A stretch of DNA of 16,369 nt from DASYSL01 sp036003365 (GCA_036003365.1 DASYSL010000037.1:1-16369), one strand, 5' to 3'. Counted from the first letter of the stretch, positions 7,211-14,033 are shown. Notes: generated by a model not told the origin, from the sequence alone. Numbers and translations are program-made.

Positions 7211-7855
7211 CTAGCTTTCCGCGTTCGGGAAATGCAAGGGGTCGTCTGAAAGCTTGGCAAGGCGGGGCGGCCGAGTGCCGTGACGCACGGCTCCGACGAG
7301 GGGCACGTAGTCCAGTTCTTGGATTTCGCGAGCGTGCCGTAAGAGAAGGCCCCCCCGACTCATGTCGCCACGGCCGACGAACGCGGCGGGGAAGTGGAGG
7401 CGCGTTCCCAGCGTGCTCTCGAGGATGGCGGCGTACTTGGGCGTGGCGATGCTGCCCAGGAGGACGACGCGGTCGTCGGCGCCCAGGCGCCGAGCCAGCC
7501 GGCCGGCATCGCGGGCGAAGGGAGTCTCGAAGGCGGCCTCACCTGGCGTCACCCCCACCGCGGCGATCCGCCGCAGGTCTTCGAGGGTGACGCGCCGGCT
7601 GGCGGCCACGAGGCCGTCGCCCGGAACGATGACCAGCACGCCCTGGCGCCCGCTTTGTGTTTGCTGGAAGGCGCGCGCGTAGGCGAGCTTGCCGCGAAAG
7701 TAGAGCCCGCTCAGGAAGGCGAAAACGTCGCCCAGCGGCGCTCCCGAGCCTCGCAGCCTGACGGCCAGGTCGAAAGCCGACCTGGGCTCGAAGAGAAGCT
7801 GCGCGCGCTTGCCGCCGCAGTGCGCCGGAGAGAGCAGGAAAACGGTTTGGGGCAC
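7211..7855 (-). CDS. Conserved hypothetical protein, possibly leaderless
   Basis: 214 aa, no signal peptide or membrane segment. I do not recognise a named family with certainty. Visible blocks look conserved rather than random: LLSPAHCGGKRAQLL (7-21), FLSGLYFRGKLAYARAF (47-63), VLVIVPGDGL (73-82), VVLLGSIATPKYAAIL (129-144) and FPAAFVGRGDMSRGGLLLR (154-172). The alternating strand/helix pattern suggests an alpha/beta fold. Frame choice rests on typical amino-acid composition and third-position GC; the opposite strand gives Arg/Ala-rich nonsense. The start is GTG at 7855, the first possible start after an in-frame stop. No Shine-Dalgarno precedes it, but an extended -10 lies only 6 nt upstream (see the promoter entry). 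Confidence 0.75.
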   Translation of the reverse strand: MPQTVFLLSPAHCGGKRAQLLFEPRSAFDLAVRLRGSGAPLGDVFAFLSGLYFRGKLAYARAFQQTQSGRQGVLVIVPGDGLVAASRRVTLEDLRRIAAVGVTPGEAAFETPFARDAGRLARRLGADDRVVLLGSIATPKYAAILESTLGTRLHFPAAFVGRGDMSRGGLLLRHAREIQELDYVPLVGAVRHGTRPPRLAKLSDDPLHFPNAES

Positions 7856-7861
7856 GCGGCC

Positions 7862-7870
7862 ATTCTAGCA
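7862..7870 (-). promoter_or_regulatory. Extended -10 (TGC-TAGAAT) placing transcription start at the GTG codon
   Basis: On the minus strand TGC precedes TAGAAT (complement of 7862-7867). The last base of the hexamer is 6 nt from the GTG at 7855, so transcription would begin at or next to the start codon. No good -35 is seen, as is usual for extended -10 promoters. Confidence 0.4.
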
Positions 7871-7974
7871 GCCACCCCGGTATCCGCCGGATTGCGCGGC
7901 GTTTCTGCCCGAGATAGATTCGCGAGAGCCCTGATACTCGCATTCTCGGCTTTTTTCGGCCCGTATGGAGTTCC

Positions 7975-7997
7975 ATTGCGCACAGCGCTGACGCAAT
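7975..7997. promoter_or_regulatory. ATTGCG/CGCAAT dyad upstream of the PAS kinase gene
   Basis: ATTGCG (7975-7980) and CGCAAT (7992-7997) form a perfect 6-bp dyad with an 11-bp spacer, ending 14 nt before the kinase ATG. Spacing and symmetry fit a dimeric regulator site, but a 6-bp dyad is within chance expectation. Confidence 0.25.
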
Positions 7998-8011
7998 TGC
8001 ACTGATCCGGA

Positions 8012-10027
8012 ATGGGCCGTCAACCGGAGCCAGCCCATAGCCAGGTGTACCTGGCGGCGATCGTCGAGTCGTCGGACGACGCCATCATCAGCAAGGATCT
8101 GAACGGGATCATTCGTTCCTTCAACTCCTCAGCCGAGCGCCTGTTCGGCTATCGAGCCGAGGAGATCGTCGGGCGTCCCGTCACGATCCTCATTCCTCCC
8201 GATCGCCCGAGCGAAGAGAACGAGATTCTCGCCCGCCTCCGGCGCGGCGAGAAGGTGGACCATTTCGAGACCGTCCGCATGGCGAAGGACGGGCGCCTTC
8301 TCGACGTCTCGCTCTCGGTCTCGCCGGTCCGCGATGCGAGTGGAAAGATCGTCGGGGCCGCCAAGATCCTCCGCGACATCACGGAGAAGAAGCGCGTGGC
8401 CCGGACTCTCGCGGCCCAGCAGGAGTGGTTTCGGGTCACGCTCGCGAGCATCGGCGACGGCGTCATCGCCTCCGACCCTGAAGGGTGCGTCACTTTCCTC
8501 AATCCGGTCGCCGAGCAATTGACCGGGTGGGACGCGAAGGCGGCCCTGGGAAAGCCTTTGGCCGAGGTCTTTCATATCGTGAACGAGAACACCCGGCGAA
8601 AGGTTGAGAACCCCGCTCATCGTGTGTTGCGGGAAGGTGTGACGGTCGGGCTCGCGAACCACACGGTGCTCATCGCGCGCGACGGACAGGAAGCCCCCAT
8701 CGACGACAGCGCGGCGCCGATCCTCGACGACCAGCGCCAGACGATCGGCGTCGTTCTCGTCTTTCGGGACGTGACCGAGCGGCGGCGCACGGAGGTCGAG
8801 CGTCAGGCGGCCGCCGAGGAGCGGGAGCTTCTGCTGCGTCGCGAGCGGCAGGCCCGGACCGATGCCGAGCGCGCGGACCGGGTGAAGGACGACTTCGTGG
8901 CCATGGTCTCGCACGAGCTGCGCACGCCGTTGAGCGCCATCCTCGGCTGGACGCACGTGCTCGAGAAGAAGTTGCACGATGCCGAGGTCTTGCGCCACGG
9001 CCTCGAGGTGATCTCGCGCAATGCGCGTGTTCAGGCGCAGCTCGTCTCCGATCTCCTCGACGTGAGCCGTATCGTTTCCGACAAGCTCATGCTCGACCAC
9101 GAAAGCGTCGACCTGGGGTCTCTTGTGAGGGAGAGCGTGGAGGCCGTCCAGCCCATGGCGGACGGGCAGGGGCTTTCGCTCGTTTGCGAGATCGAGGGCC
9201 CGATTCCACCCCTGGTGGGCGATCCCGCACGCTTGAAGCAGGTGGTGTGGAATCTCGTCAGCAACGCGGTGAAGTTCACCGCTCAGGGCGGGCGCATCGA
9301 GGTGCGCGCGCGAAGCTTCGGGAGCCATGCCGAGATCGTGGTCGCGGATACGGGCATCGGCATCCCTCCCGGGGATCTGGGACAACTCTTCGATCGTTTT
9401 CGCCAATCGGGGCCGACGACCACGCGCCGCTACGGCGGGCTCGGGCTCGGACTTTCGATCGCGAACCATTTGGTGAGTCTTCACGGCGGCACCGTTCGTG
9501 CCGCGAGCGACGGAGAGGGCAAGGGCGCAACCTTCACCGTCGAGCTGCCCCTCACGCCGGTCATCGATGAAGGGAGCCGGGAGCCGGCCAAAGCCGATGC
9601 CACTTCGGCCGACTCGGGTCTGCTCGAGGGAATCACGGTTCTCGTGGTCGAAGACGAGACCGACATGCGCGGCATGATTCAGCTCTTGCTCGAAGAGCGG
9701 GGAGCTCGCGTCCTGGCCGCGCCTTCGGCCGATGAGGCGCTGGCACTCCTCGATCGCGGTCCAGACATCCTCTTGAGTGACATTCGACTGCCCGATGTAG
9801 ACGGCTACGAGCTCATCCGGAGGATCCGCCAGCGTGAGGATGCCTTGGCGGCCATTCCTGCCGTGGCACTCACCGCGTTCGCCCGGGCGGAAGACCGTAC
9901 CCGTGCTCTGCGCGCAGGCTTCCAAGGCCACTTGTCGAAGCCCTTCGAACAGACGGAGCTCGTGGTGATGCTTGCGAGCTTCGCCGAGATCATTCGAGCC
10001 CATCGAGACGAAGCCGCCAGCTCGTGA
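8012..10027 (+). CDS. PAS-PAS-HisKA-HATPase-REC hybrid histidine kinase
   Basis: 671 aa, no membrane segment, so a cytoplasmic sensor. PAS1 spans ~11-128 (AIVESSDDAIISKDLNGIIR then FNSSAERLFGY; closes with ILRDITEKK). PAS2 spans ~138-258 (ASIGDGVIASDPEG; closes with FRDVTERRR). An Arg/Glu-rich coiled coil (~259-292) leads to HisKA with VSHELRTPLSAILGW (299-313), His301; HATPase_c has WNLVSNAVKF (413-422), DTGIGI (446-451) and GGLGLGLSIA (475-484). REC (~541-657) has Glu547/Asp548, acceptor Asp590, Thr621 and Lys643. The ligand of the PAS domains is not apparent. The ATG at 8012 follows an in-frame stop at 8003-8005 and has no clear Shine-Dalgarno. The core is close in sequence to the last kinase of the stressosome operon (see findings). 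No dedicated response regulator is adjacent. Confidence 0.92.
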   Translation: MGRQPEPAHSQVYLAAIVESSDDAIISKDLNGIIRSFNSSAERLFGYRAEEIVGRPVTILIPPDRPSEENEILARLRRGEKVDHFETVRMAKDGRLLDVSLSVSPVRDASGKIVGAAKILRDITEKKRVARTLAAQQEWFRVTLASIGDGVIASDPEGCVTFLNPVAEQLTGWDAKAALGKPLAEVFHIVNENTRRKVENPAHRVLREGVTVGLANHTVLIARDGQEAPIDDSAAPILDDQRQTIGVVLVFRDVTERRRTEVERQAAAEERELLLRRERQARTDAERADRVKDDFVAMVSHELRTPLSAILGWTHVLEKKLHDAEVLRHGLEVISRNARVQAQLVSDLLDVSRIVSDKLMLDHESVDLGSLVRESVEAVQPMADGQGLSLVCEIEGPIPPLVGDPARLKQVVWNLVSNAVKFTAQGGRIEVRARSFGSHAEIVVADTGIGIPPGDLGQLFDRFRQSGPTTTRRYGGLGLGLSIANHLVSLHGGTVRAASDGEGKGATFTVELPLTPVIDEGSREPAKADATSADSGLLEGITVLVVEDETDMRGMIQLLLEERGARVLAAPSADEALALLDRGPDILLSDIRLPDVDGYELIRRIRQREDALAAIPAVALTAFARAEDRTRALRAGFQGHLSKPFEQTELVVMLASFAEIIRAHRDEAASS

Positions 10028-10035
10028 GCGAGTCC

Positions 10036-10063
10036 CGCCGCGCCCGATTTCTCGAGCGCGGCG
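10036..10063. terminator. Hairpin between convergent kinase and TIG-protein genes
   Basis: CGCCGCGC (10036-10043) and GCGCGGCG (10056-10063) form a perfect 8-bp stem with a 12-nt loop, 8 nt after the kinase stop and 23 nt from the end of the convergent gene. It lacks a T-run; a bidirectional terminator or 3'-end hairpin is the likely role. Confidence 0.4.
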
Positions 10064-10086
10064 AGTCCGAGGTTCACGCCCGAATC

Positions 10087-11766
10087 TTATCGATACAAGG
10101 CCTTCACGCTGCCCCAGGTCATCGTCTTGGTCGCGACCACGCAGGAGGTGTTCGTGATGCGAAGCGCATGCGGGGCCAGGCAGAGATCCGAGCCCGACAG
10201 GATCTGAACCAAATAGAAGCCGTCCGCCGATGCGGGCGCGTCGAACACGATCTGGGTCGAGGTCGACGAGATGATGTTCGCGATGCTGTTGCCGACCTGG
10301 ACTTGTGTTCCCGGCGCGAAGCCCGAGCCGGTGATCGTCACGTACGAGTCGGCTCCCTGGCCAGGCTTGACGCACGGGGGCGACATGCTCGTGGCGGTGC
10401 AAGGGGTGTTCGAGCAGCTCGCGGGGTCCACGACCAAGAATCCGCTGGCGTCGCAGCTGCTGCCCTGCGGCGTGCGCACGGTGACGGGATAGAAGCCGGT
10501 CGCCAGGACGGGCGCCGTGAACACGATGGTGTTCAAATCCACGTACGAAGGTGTCACCGCCGTCGAGCCCACGTAGACGATCGACCCGGGCTGGAACCCC
10601 GAGCCCCAAATGACGATTTGCTGCGTTCCGTTGGAAGAAGGGAGGCAGAACGGGGCGGAGAGCTGCACGCTGCAGCCGGACACCGTTCCCGCCTTGATCA
10701 CCACCGCTTTGTCGAGGGTGCAGCTCGAGTTGTTCGGGGCGGTCACGGTGACGGGATAGGCACCATCGGCGATGACGAGTGGGGCCGTGGCCTCGATCGT
10801 ACTCGTGCTGGCGACGCTCTGTACGCTCGCCGCCTGCCCGCCGACCGTGACCGTCGAGCCCTGCACGAAACCCGTGCCGCTGATGAGGAAATCTCCGCCC
10901 GGCGGGATGGGCTTGGGGGTCACGCTCTCGATCGTGCAGTTGGGCAATTGGTTCGCGGTCACCAGCAGGCTGTCGACGAACCAGCCGCGGAACGCGTTGT
11001 AGAGGTTGTCGTTCGACTGGAAGCGCAGCCGCACCCAGACGTTCTGACCCGCGTAGGACGAGAGATCGTAGACCTGCCGCACCCACTTGCCGGGCAGGTT
11101 GAACCCGCCCGAGGTCGCCGGCTGATCGGGATTGCCGTTGTAGTCGATCGCGGGGCCGGCGAAGCCCACCGTGTTGAAGACCACACCATCGGTCGAGGCC
11201 TGCACGAGCATGGCGTCGAACTGATCCGGCGCCGGATCGACCGATTCGATCTCGAACCACGTCCACATCGAGAGCACGGCGCTCGACGCTCCGGTGAGAT
11301 CGAGCTGCGGCAGAACGGCGTCACCCTCGACGGGCTCGCTCGAGATGCCGCCATCGAGCGGAAAGCTCGCCGACGTGTCCCACGGCGCGACGAAGGTTCC
11401 TTCTCCCGGCGTGCCGAGGGTGTCGTCGCTGAACACGAGAACGCCGGTGCCTTCGTAGGCCGAGGGCCAGTAGCCATTGTCGGGCAGGGTGACGAGTGGC
11501 TTGTTGCGGATGTAGTCACTGACGCGCGTCGCCTGCGGTGTCTGCCGCACGTGCCATTTGCCGCTCAGGCTCCAAGTGATCGCTCCGTTGAATCCTTCGG
11601 AGTAGGGGAGGGCCTGAGCGGGACGAGAGCGATCGAGCGGAGCTGTCGTGACTTCCGACGGAGGCGTTTTGGTTCGCGCGGCACCCAGGACAACGGACGG
11701 CGCAAGGCCGAGAAAGAAGGCAAGGCTCAGGAAAACGAAAGGCAATCGGGTAGCGTACGGAATCAC
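10087..11766 (-). CDS. Secreted protein with jelly-roll-like domain and three IPT/TIG repeats
   Basis: 559 aa. The N-terminus is a signal peptide (hydrophobic core residues 10-28, VFLSLAFFLG onward). Residues ~55-270 look like a beta-sandwich of the MAM/choice-of-anchor type, ending in FRGWFVDSLLVT (259-270). Three IPT/TIG immunoglobulin-like repeats follow at ~278-358, 365-447 and 456-538, each with an (S/G)GxGF turn and a GxYPVTV-like strand (SGTGF, GSGFQPG, GSGFAPG). Cysteines bracket each repeat, suggesting disulfides and an extracytoplasmic location. The C-terminus ends TMTWGSVKALYR. No catalytic motif is visible; adhesion or surface binding is a guess. The start is GTG, with GGAGG (complement of 11773-11777) 6 nt upstream. 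The long open frames on the opposite strand are composition shadows. Confidence 0.88.
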   Translation of the reverse strand: MIPYATRLPFVFLSLAFFLGLAPSVVLGAARTKTPPSEVTTAPLDRSRPAQALPYSEGFNGAITWSLSGKWHVRQTPQATRVSDYIRNKPLVTLPDNGYWPSAYEGTGVLVFSDDTLGTPGEGTFVAPWDTSASFPLDGGISSEPVEGDAVLPQLDLTGASSAVLSMWTWFEIESVDPAPDQFDAMLVQASTDGVVFNTVGFAGPAIDYNGNPDQPATSGGFNLPGKWVRQVYDLSSYAGQNVWVRLRFQSNDNLYNAFRGWFVDSLLVTANQLPNCTIESVTPKPIPPGGDFLISGTGFVQGSTVTVGGQAASVQSVASTSTIEATAPLVIADGAYPVTVTAPNNSSCTLDKAVVIKAGTVSGCSVQLSAPFCLPSSNGTQQIVIWGSGFQPGSIVYVGSTAVTPSYVDLNTIVFTAPVLATGFYPVTVRTPQGSSCDASGFLVVDPASCSNTPCTATSMSPPCVKPGQGADSYVTITGSGFAPGTQVQVGNSIANIISSTSTQIVFDAPASADGFYLVQILSGSDLCLAPHALRITNTSCVVATKTMTWGSVKALYR

Positions 11767-11844
11767 GGGGGGCCTCCATTGCCGAATCCGAGTTGGTGGA
11801 TGGGGTGAAATCGGCGGAGAGGCGGCGGGAATTGGGAGGGATGC

Positions 11845-11862
11845 CGCGCGCTTCAGCGCGCG
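11845..11862. terminator. CGCGCGC/GCGCGCG hairpin between two minus-strand genes
   Basis: CGCGCGC (11845-11851), loop TTCA, GCGCGCG (11856-11862). It lies 38 nt after the stop of the upstream minus-strand gene and within the first bases of the predicted TIG-gene transcript, so it may be a terminator for the former or a leader hairpin for the latter. Confidence 0.35.
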
Positions 11863-11865
11863 TCG

Positions 11866-11874
11866 AGTCTAACA
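11866..11874 (-). promoter_or_regulatory. Extended -10 (TGT-TAGACT) for the TIG-repeat protein gene
   Basis: On the minus strand TGT precedes TAGACT (complement of 11866-11871), about 100 nt upstream of the GTG start. The leader would contain the GC-rich hairpin at 11845-11862. No convincing -35 is seen. Confidence 0.35.
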
Positions 11875-11899
11875 GGTCGGCGCGGCGAGCCGAACGGTT

Positions 11900-12421
11900 C
11901 TAATGGGTGCCGCCCAAGAGCCAGAGAGCCAGGGCGATGGCCGCACCCGCCAGCAAGCCGACGGCGAGAAGCAGTTTGGGGCTCACCGAGGCGGGCTCGA
12001 TGGGAGCAGGCATGCCCGCGCTTTGCATGGTGGGGGCGCTCATGGGGTTCGAGTCAGGCGACGACCCGCCCTGGGTCTTGCGGAACGTGACGTTCGGGCC
12101 GGTGACCTGGAAGGTGAACTTGATCTCGTTCTTCTGCACGTTGGAGCCGGGCGCGGTGGGGCGGGTGGCCGTCTCGTAAGCCTGGCGCACGTCGGCGGGC
12201 ATGGACTCCTCGTCCTCGTAGGTGCCGCCGTTCACGACGATCTTCTTGCGCACCACGCTCTTGAGATGGACGGGACCGAACTGGCCCTCGACGATCGTCG
12301 GCTTGGCGTCCCCCAGGCCCGCGAGCCTGGCCATGGTCTCCTCGTACACCTTGCGCACGTCGGCAGGCATGGCTGCGACGCTCTCGTACTCGACACCGTT
12401 CACCGTGATCTTGGTCGCCAT
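11900..12421 (-). CDS. Small tail-anchored protein with duplicated NG-Y-MPADVR motif
   Basis: 173 aa from the ATG at 12421, chosen because GAGGAA (complement of 12425-12430) precedes it; the frame extends 29 codons further upstream but that stretch is not needed. Two copies of one motif are visible: KITVNGVEYESVAAMPADVR (4-23) and KIVVNGGTYEDEESMPADVR (60-79), each followed by a Tyr-containing helix (KVYEETM and QAYETA). A variable Pro/Ser/Met-rich stretch (~115-148) leads to one hydrophobic segment (~150-170, LLLAVGLLAGAAIALALWLL) and a 3-residue tail. With no signal peptide, this is a C-tail-anchored membrane protein with a cytoplasmic domain. I do not recognise a named family or function. 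Confidence 0.78.
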   Translation of the reverse strand: MATKITVNGVEYESVAAMPADVRKVYEETMARLAGLGDAKPTIVEGQFGPVHLKSVVRKKIVVNGGTYEDEESMPADVRQAYETATRPTAPGSNVQKNEIKFTFQVTGPNVTFRKTQGGSSPDSNPMSAPTMQSAGMPAPIEPASVSPKLLLAVGLLAGAAIALALWLLGGTH

Positions 12422-12477
12422 GGATTCCTCGCAATGGTCACCGACGTGAACGGTTATCGGCGGCTCGCGGGATTGGC

Positions 12478-12503
12478 TTGAGCTGACTTCATTTGGGTAT
12501 ATT
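12478..12503 (+). promoter_or_regulatory. Putative promoter of the DUF4386 pair
   Basis: TATATT at 12498-12503 is a good -10 in an otherwise GC-rich region. The only -35-like hexamers are TTGAGC at 12478-12483 (14-nt spacer, short) and TTGGCT at 12473-12478 (19-nt spacer, long). A start near 12510 would place the 31-bp palindrome in the first transcribed bases. Confidence 0.35.
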
Positions 12504-12514
12504 GGCAACCCGCC

Positions 12515-12545
12515 GGACCTCTGATCCGTAACGGATCACAGGTCC
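12515..12545. promoter_or_regulatory. 31-bp near-perfect palindrome, candidate operator
   Basis: Left arm GGACCTCTGATCCGT (12515-12529), central A at 12530, right arm ACGGATCACAGGTCC (12531-12545). The arms are reverse complements except for one mismatched pair (C12521 against C12539). It starts 12 nt after the candidate -10, the classic place for a repressor site of the TetR or similar dimeric type. As RNA it would form a 14-pair hairpin, but no T-run follows, so a terminator is less likely. Confidence 0.6.
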
Positions 12546-12555
12546 TGCACGGACT

Positions 12556-12594
12556 CTCCGCGCCAGCGCAACAGCCCTTCTGCGCTCAGAGGAG
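12556..12594 (+). promoter_or_regulatory. Leader stem-loop that can pair with the Shine-Dalgarno of the DUF4386 gene
   Basis: AGCGCA (12565-12570) and TGCGCT (12581-12586) form a 6-bp stem with a 10-nt loop. Outside it, CTCC (12556-12559) can pair with GGAG (12591-12594), which is the ribosome-binding site of the ATG at 12599. The outer helix is only 4 bp across an internal loop, so regulation by occlusion is possible but unproven. Confidence 0.3.
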
Positions 12595-12598
12595 CGCC

Positions 12599-13267
12599 AT
12601 GACTCTCAGAACCACCGCCAAGGTCGCCGGGCTCGCCACTCTGCTCTACGTCGTCGCCGGGTTCGGCAATGAATTCTTCCTCAGTCGAGCGAGCGGTGCC
12701 GAAAGCATCGCGGCTACGCTCGGCCACCTGGTCGCGCACGTCACCGATCTTCGCCTGACGATTCTCTTCAAGCTTCTCGAGTGTCTCTCGGCCTTCATCC
12801 TCGCGGCGACGCTCTATGGGATCACGCGCGCGCAGGATCACGAGCTCGCCATGCTGGGCTTGGTGTGTCGCGCGGCCGAAGGCGTGATCCTCGCCGTGAG
12901 CATCCGCATGAACCTCGGGCTGCTCTGGCTCGTCGGTTCTCGCCTCGGCATGGACGCCCAGACCACGAATGCCGTCGCTGCCACCCTCCTCATGCCCGCA
13001 CCACCGATCGGTGGCGTGTTTTACGCGGTGGGGAGCATGATCTTCGCGGCCCTCATGCTGCGCGGACGGATGATCCCGGTGGCGATTGCGTGGTTGGGGG
13101 TGGCTTCGTCCGCGCTGCTCGTGATCGGCGTGCCGCTCCAGCTCGCCGGCTGGGCTTCGGCGCGGGTCGTCCTCGCTCTCTGGGTGCTGGCGCTCGTCTA
13201 CTCTCTGGCGATCGGGTTCTGGCTGATCGTCAAAGGCGTGAACTCCCCGAGGGCCGTGAACCCATGA
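12599..13267 (+). CDS. DUF4386 integral membrane protein, copy 1
   Basis: 222 aa, strongly hydrophobic with about six transmembrane segments. The order of features fits DUF4386: an N-terminal helix (AGLATLLYVVAGFGNEFF), a short soluble loop, a helix with FKLLECLSAFILAATLYGI, a middle pair of helices around GLLWLVGSRLGM, GGVFYAVGSMIFAALML, and a final helix ending in WLIVKGV. DUF4386 proteins have no established function. AGAGGAG at 12588-12594 supports the start. The stop overlaps the ATG of the next gene (ATGA at 13264-13267), so the two are translationally coupled and may form a heteromer. Upstream lies a palindrome and a structured leader. Confidence 0.85.
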   Translation: MTLRTTAKVAGLATLLYVVAGFGNEFFLSRASGAESIAATLGHLVAHVTDLRLTILFKLLECLSAFILAATLYGITRAQDHELAMLGLVCRAAEGVILAVSIRMNLGLLWLVGSRLGMDAQTTNAVAATLLMPAPPIGGVFYAVGSMIFAALMLRGRMIPVAIAWLGVASSALLVIGVPLQLAGWASARVVLALWVLALVYSLAIGFWLIVKGVNSPRAVNP

Positions 13268-13953
13268 CCGTCGAAGACTCTCAGCGCCAGGCCGCCCGCA
13301 TCGTCGGCATCACCTATCTCGCGGCACTTCCACCCGCGGTGTTCGCCGAGTTCTTCGTACGCAACCGGCTCGTCGCCGCCGGCGATGCCGCCCAGACGGC
13401 GCTCAACATCGTTTCCCACGAGCGGCTCTTTCGCCTGGGCATCGCCGCCAATCTGGGGGTGTTCGCGCTGGACGTGGCGCTCATTGCCGCCCTTTATGTG
13501 GCGCTCAAGCCGGTTCAGCGCATCCTTGCCCTCACCGCTCTCGGCTGGGGCTTGATCGAAACCGCGATCCTGGTCACCACCGCCCTCACCGACTTCGATG
13601 TCCTGCGCCTGTTGAGCGGGGCTGTGTACCTGCACGCCCTTGAACCCGCCCAGCTGCAGGCGCTGGCGCGCGTGTCGGTCAGCGCCCACGGCGCGGCCTA
13701 CAATGTCGGCCTGTTCTTGGCCGGACTGCGCAGCACGGCGTTTTGTGTTCTGTGGCTCCGGTCGCGTTATGTACCCCGGGCGCTGGCGATCTTCGGCGTT
13801 GTCGCCTCGTTTCTGATGGGTGTCTGCGCGTTTGCGTTCATCGTGTTTCCGGAGCTTTCGAACGTCGTCTCCGTCGGCGTGTACGGCGGGCCCATCTTCC
13901 TGTTCGAGCTCACGATGGGGTTGTGGCTCGTGGCCCGCGGGATTCGTTCCTGA
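13264..13953 (+). CDS. DUF4386 integral membrane protein, copy 2
   Basis: 229 aa, about six transmembrane segments: ITYLAALPPAVFAEFFV, LGVFALDVALIAALYVAL, ILALTALGWGLIETAILV, an amphipathic stretch with LSGAVYLHALEPAQLQALA, GLFLAGLRSTAFCVLWL, and two final helices ending WLVARGIRS. The layout is canonical DUF4386 and closer to the family pattern than copy 1 (for example the GLFLAGL...WL segment). The start is set by the ATGA overlap at 13264; the frame is open back to 12781, but that part is an Arg/His-rich shadow of copy 1. No catalytic residues are recognised. Confidence 0.87.
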   Translation: MTVEDSQRQAARIVGITYLAALPPAVFAEFFVRNRLVAAGDAAQTALNIVSHERLFRLGIAANLGVFALDVALIAALYVALKPVQRILALTALGWGLIETAILVTTALTDFDVLRLLSGAVYLHALEPAQLQALARVSVSAHGAAYNVGLFLAGLRSTAFCVLWLRSRYVPRALAIFGVVASFLMGVCAFAFIVFPELSNVVSVGVYGGPIFLFELTMGLWLVARGIRS

Positions 13954-13985
13954 GACGGTTGTCTAGTCACATTGTCTGGAACCAC

Positions 13986-14033
13986 GTCGCGCCGGCCTGC
14001 ATCCAACGATGCGTCGCGACAGGTCTCCTTTTT
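13986..14033 (+). terminator. Candidate intrinsic terminator of the DUF4386 pair
   Basis: The outer arms GTCGCG (13986-13991) and CGCGAC (14015-14020) enclose a second perfect hairpin, GCATC (13999-14003), loop CAAC, GATGC (14008-14012). A run of five T follows at 14029-14033. It lies 32 nt after the stop of copy 2. Confidence 0.45.

Noticed and set aside
8129..11266. A 1045-codon open frame on the minus strand running under the PAS kinase and into the TIG gene
   Set aside because: It is antisense to a kinase with full domain motifs and out of frame with the TIG protein; its translation is Arg/Asp/His-rich with no domain. High GC at third positions suppresses stop codons on the opposite strand.
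10024..11808. A 594-codon plus-strand open frame opposite the TIG-repeat gene
   Set aside because: The minus-strand product has a signal peptide, a GGAGG-preceded start and three clear TIG repeats; the plus-strand product is Arg/His-rich.
12422..12508. Upstream ATG giving a 202-aa form of the tail-anchored protein
   Set aside because: The downstream ATG has a Shine-Dalgarno and begins right at the first repeat; the extra stretch overlaps a putative promoter region.
12781..13263. N-terminal extension of the second DUF4386 protein
   Set aside because: Its translation is Arg/His-rich and overlaps the first DUF4386 gene in another frame; the ATGA overlap marks the start.
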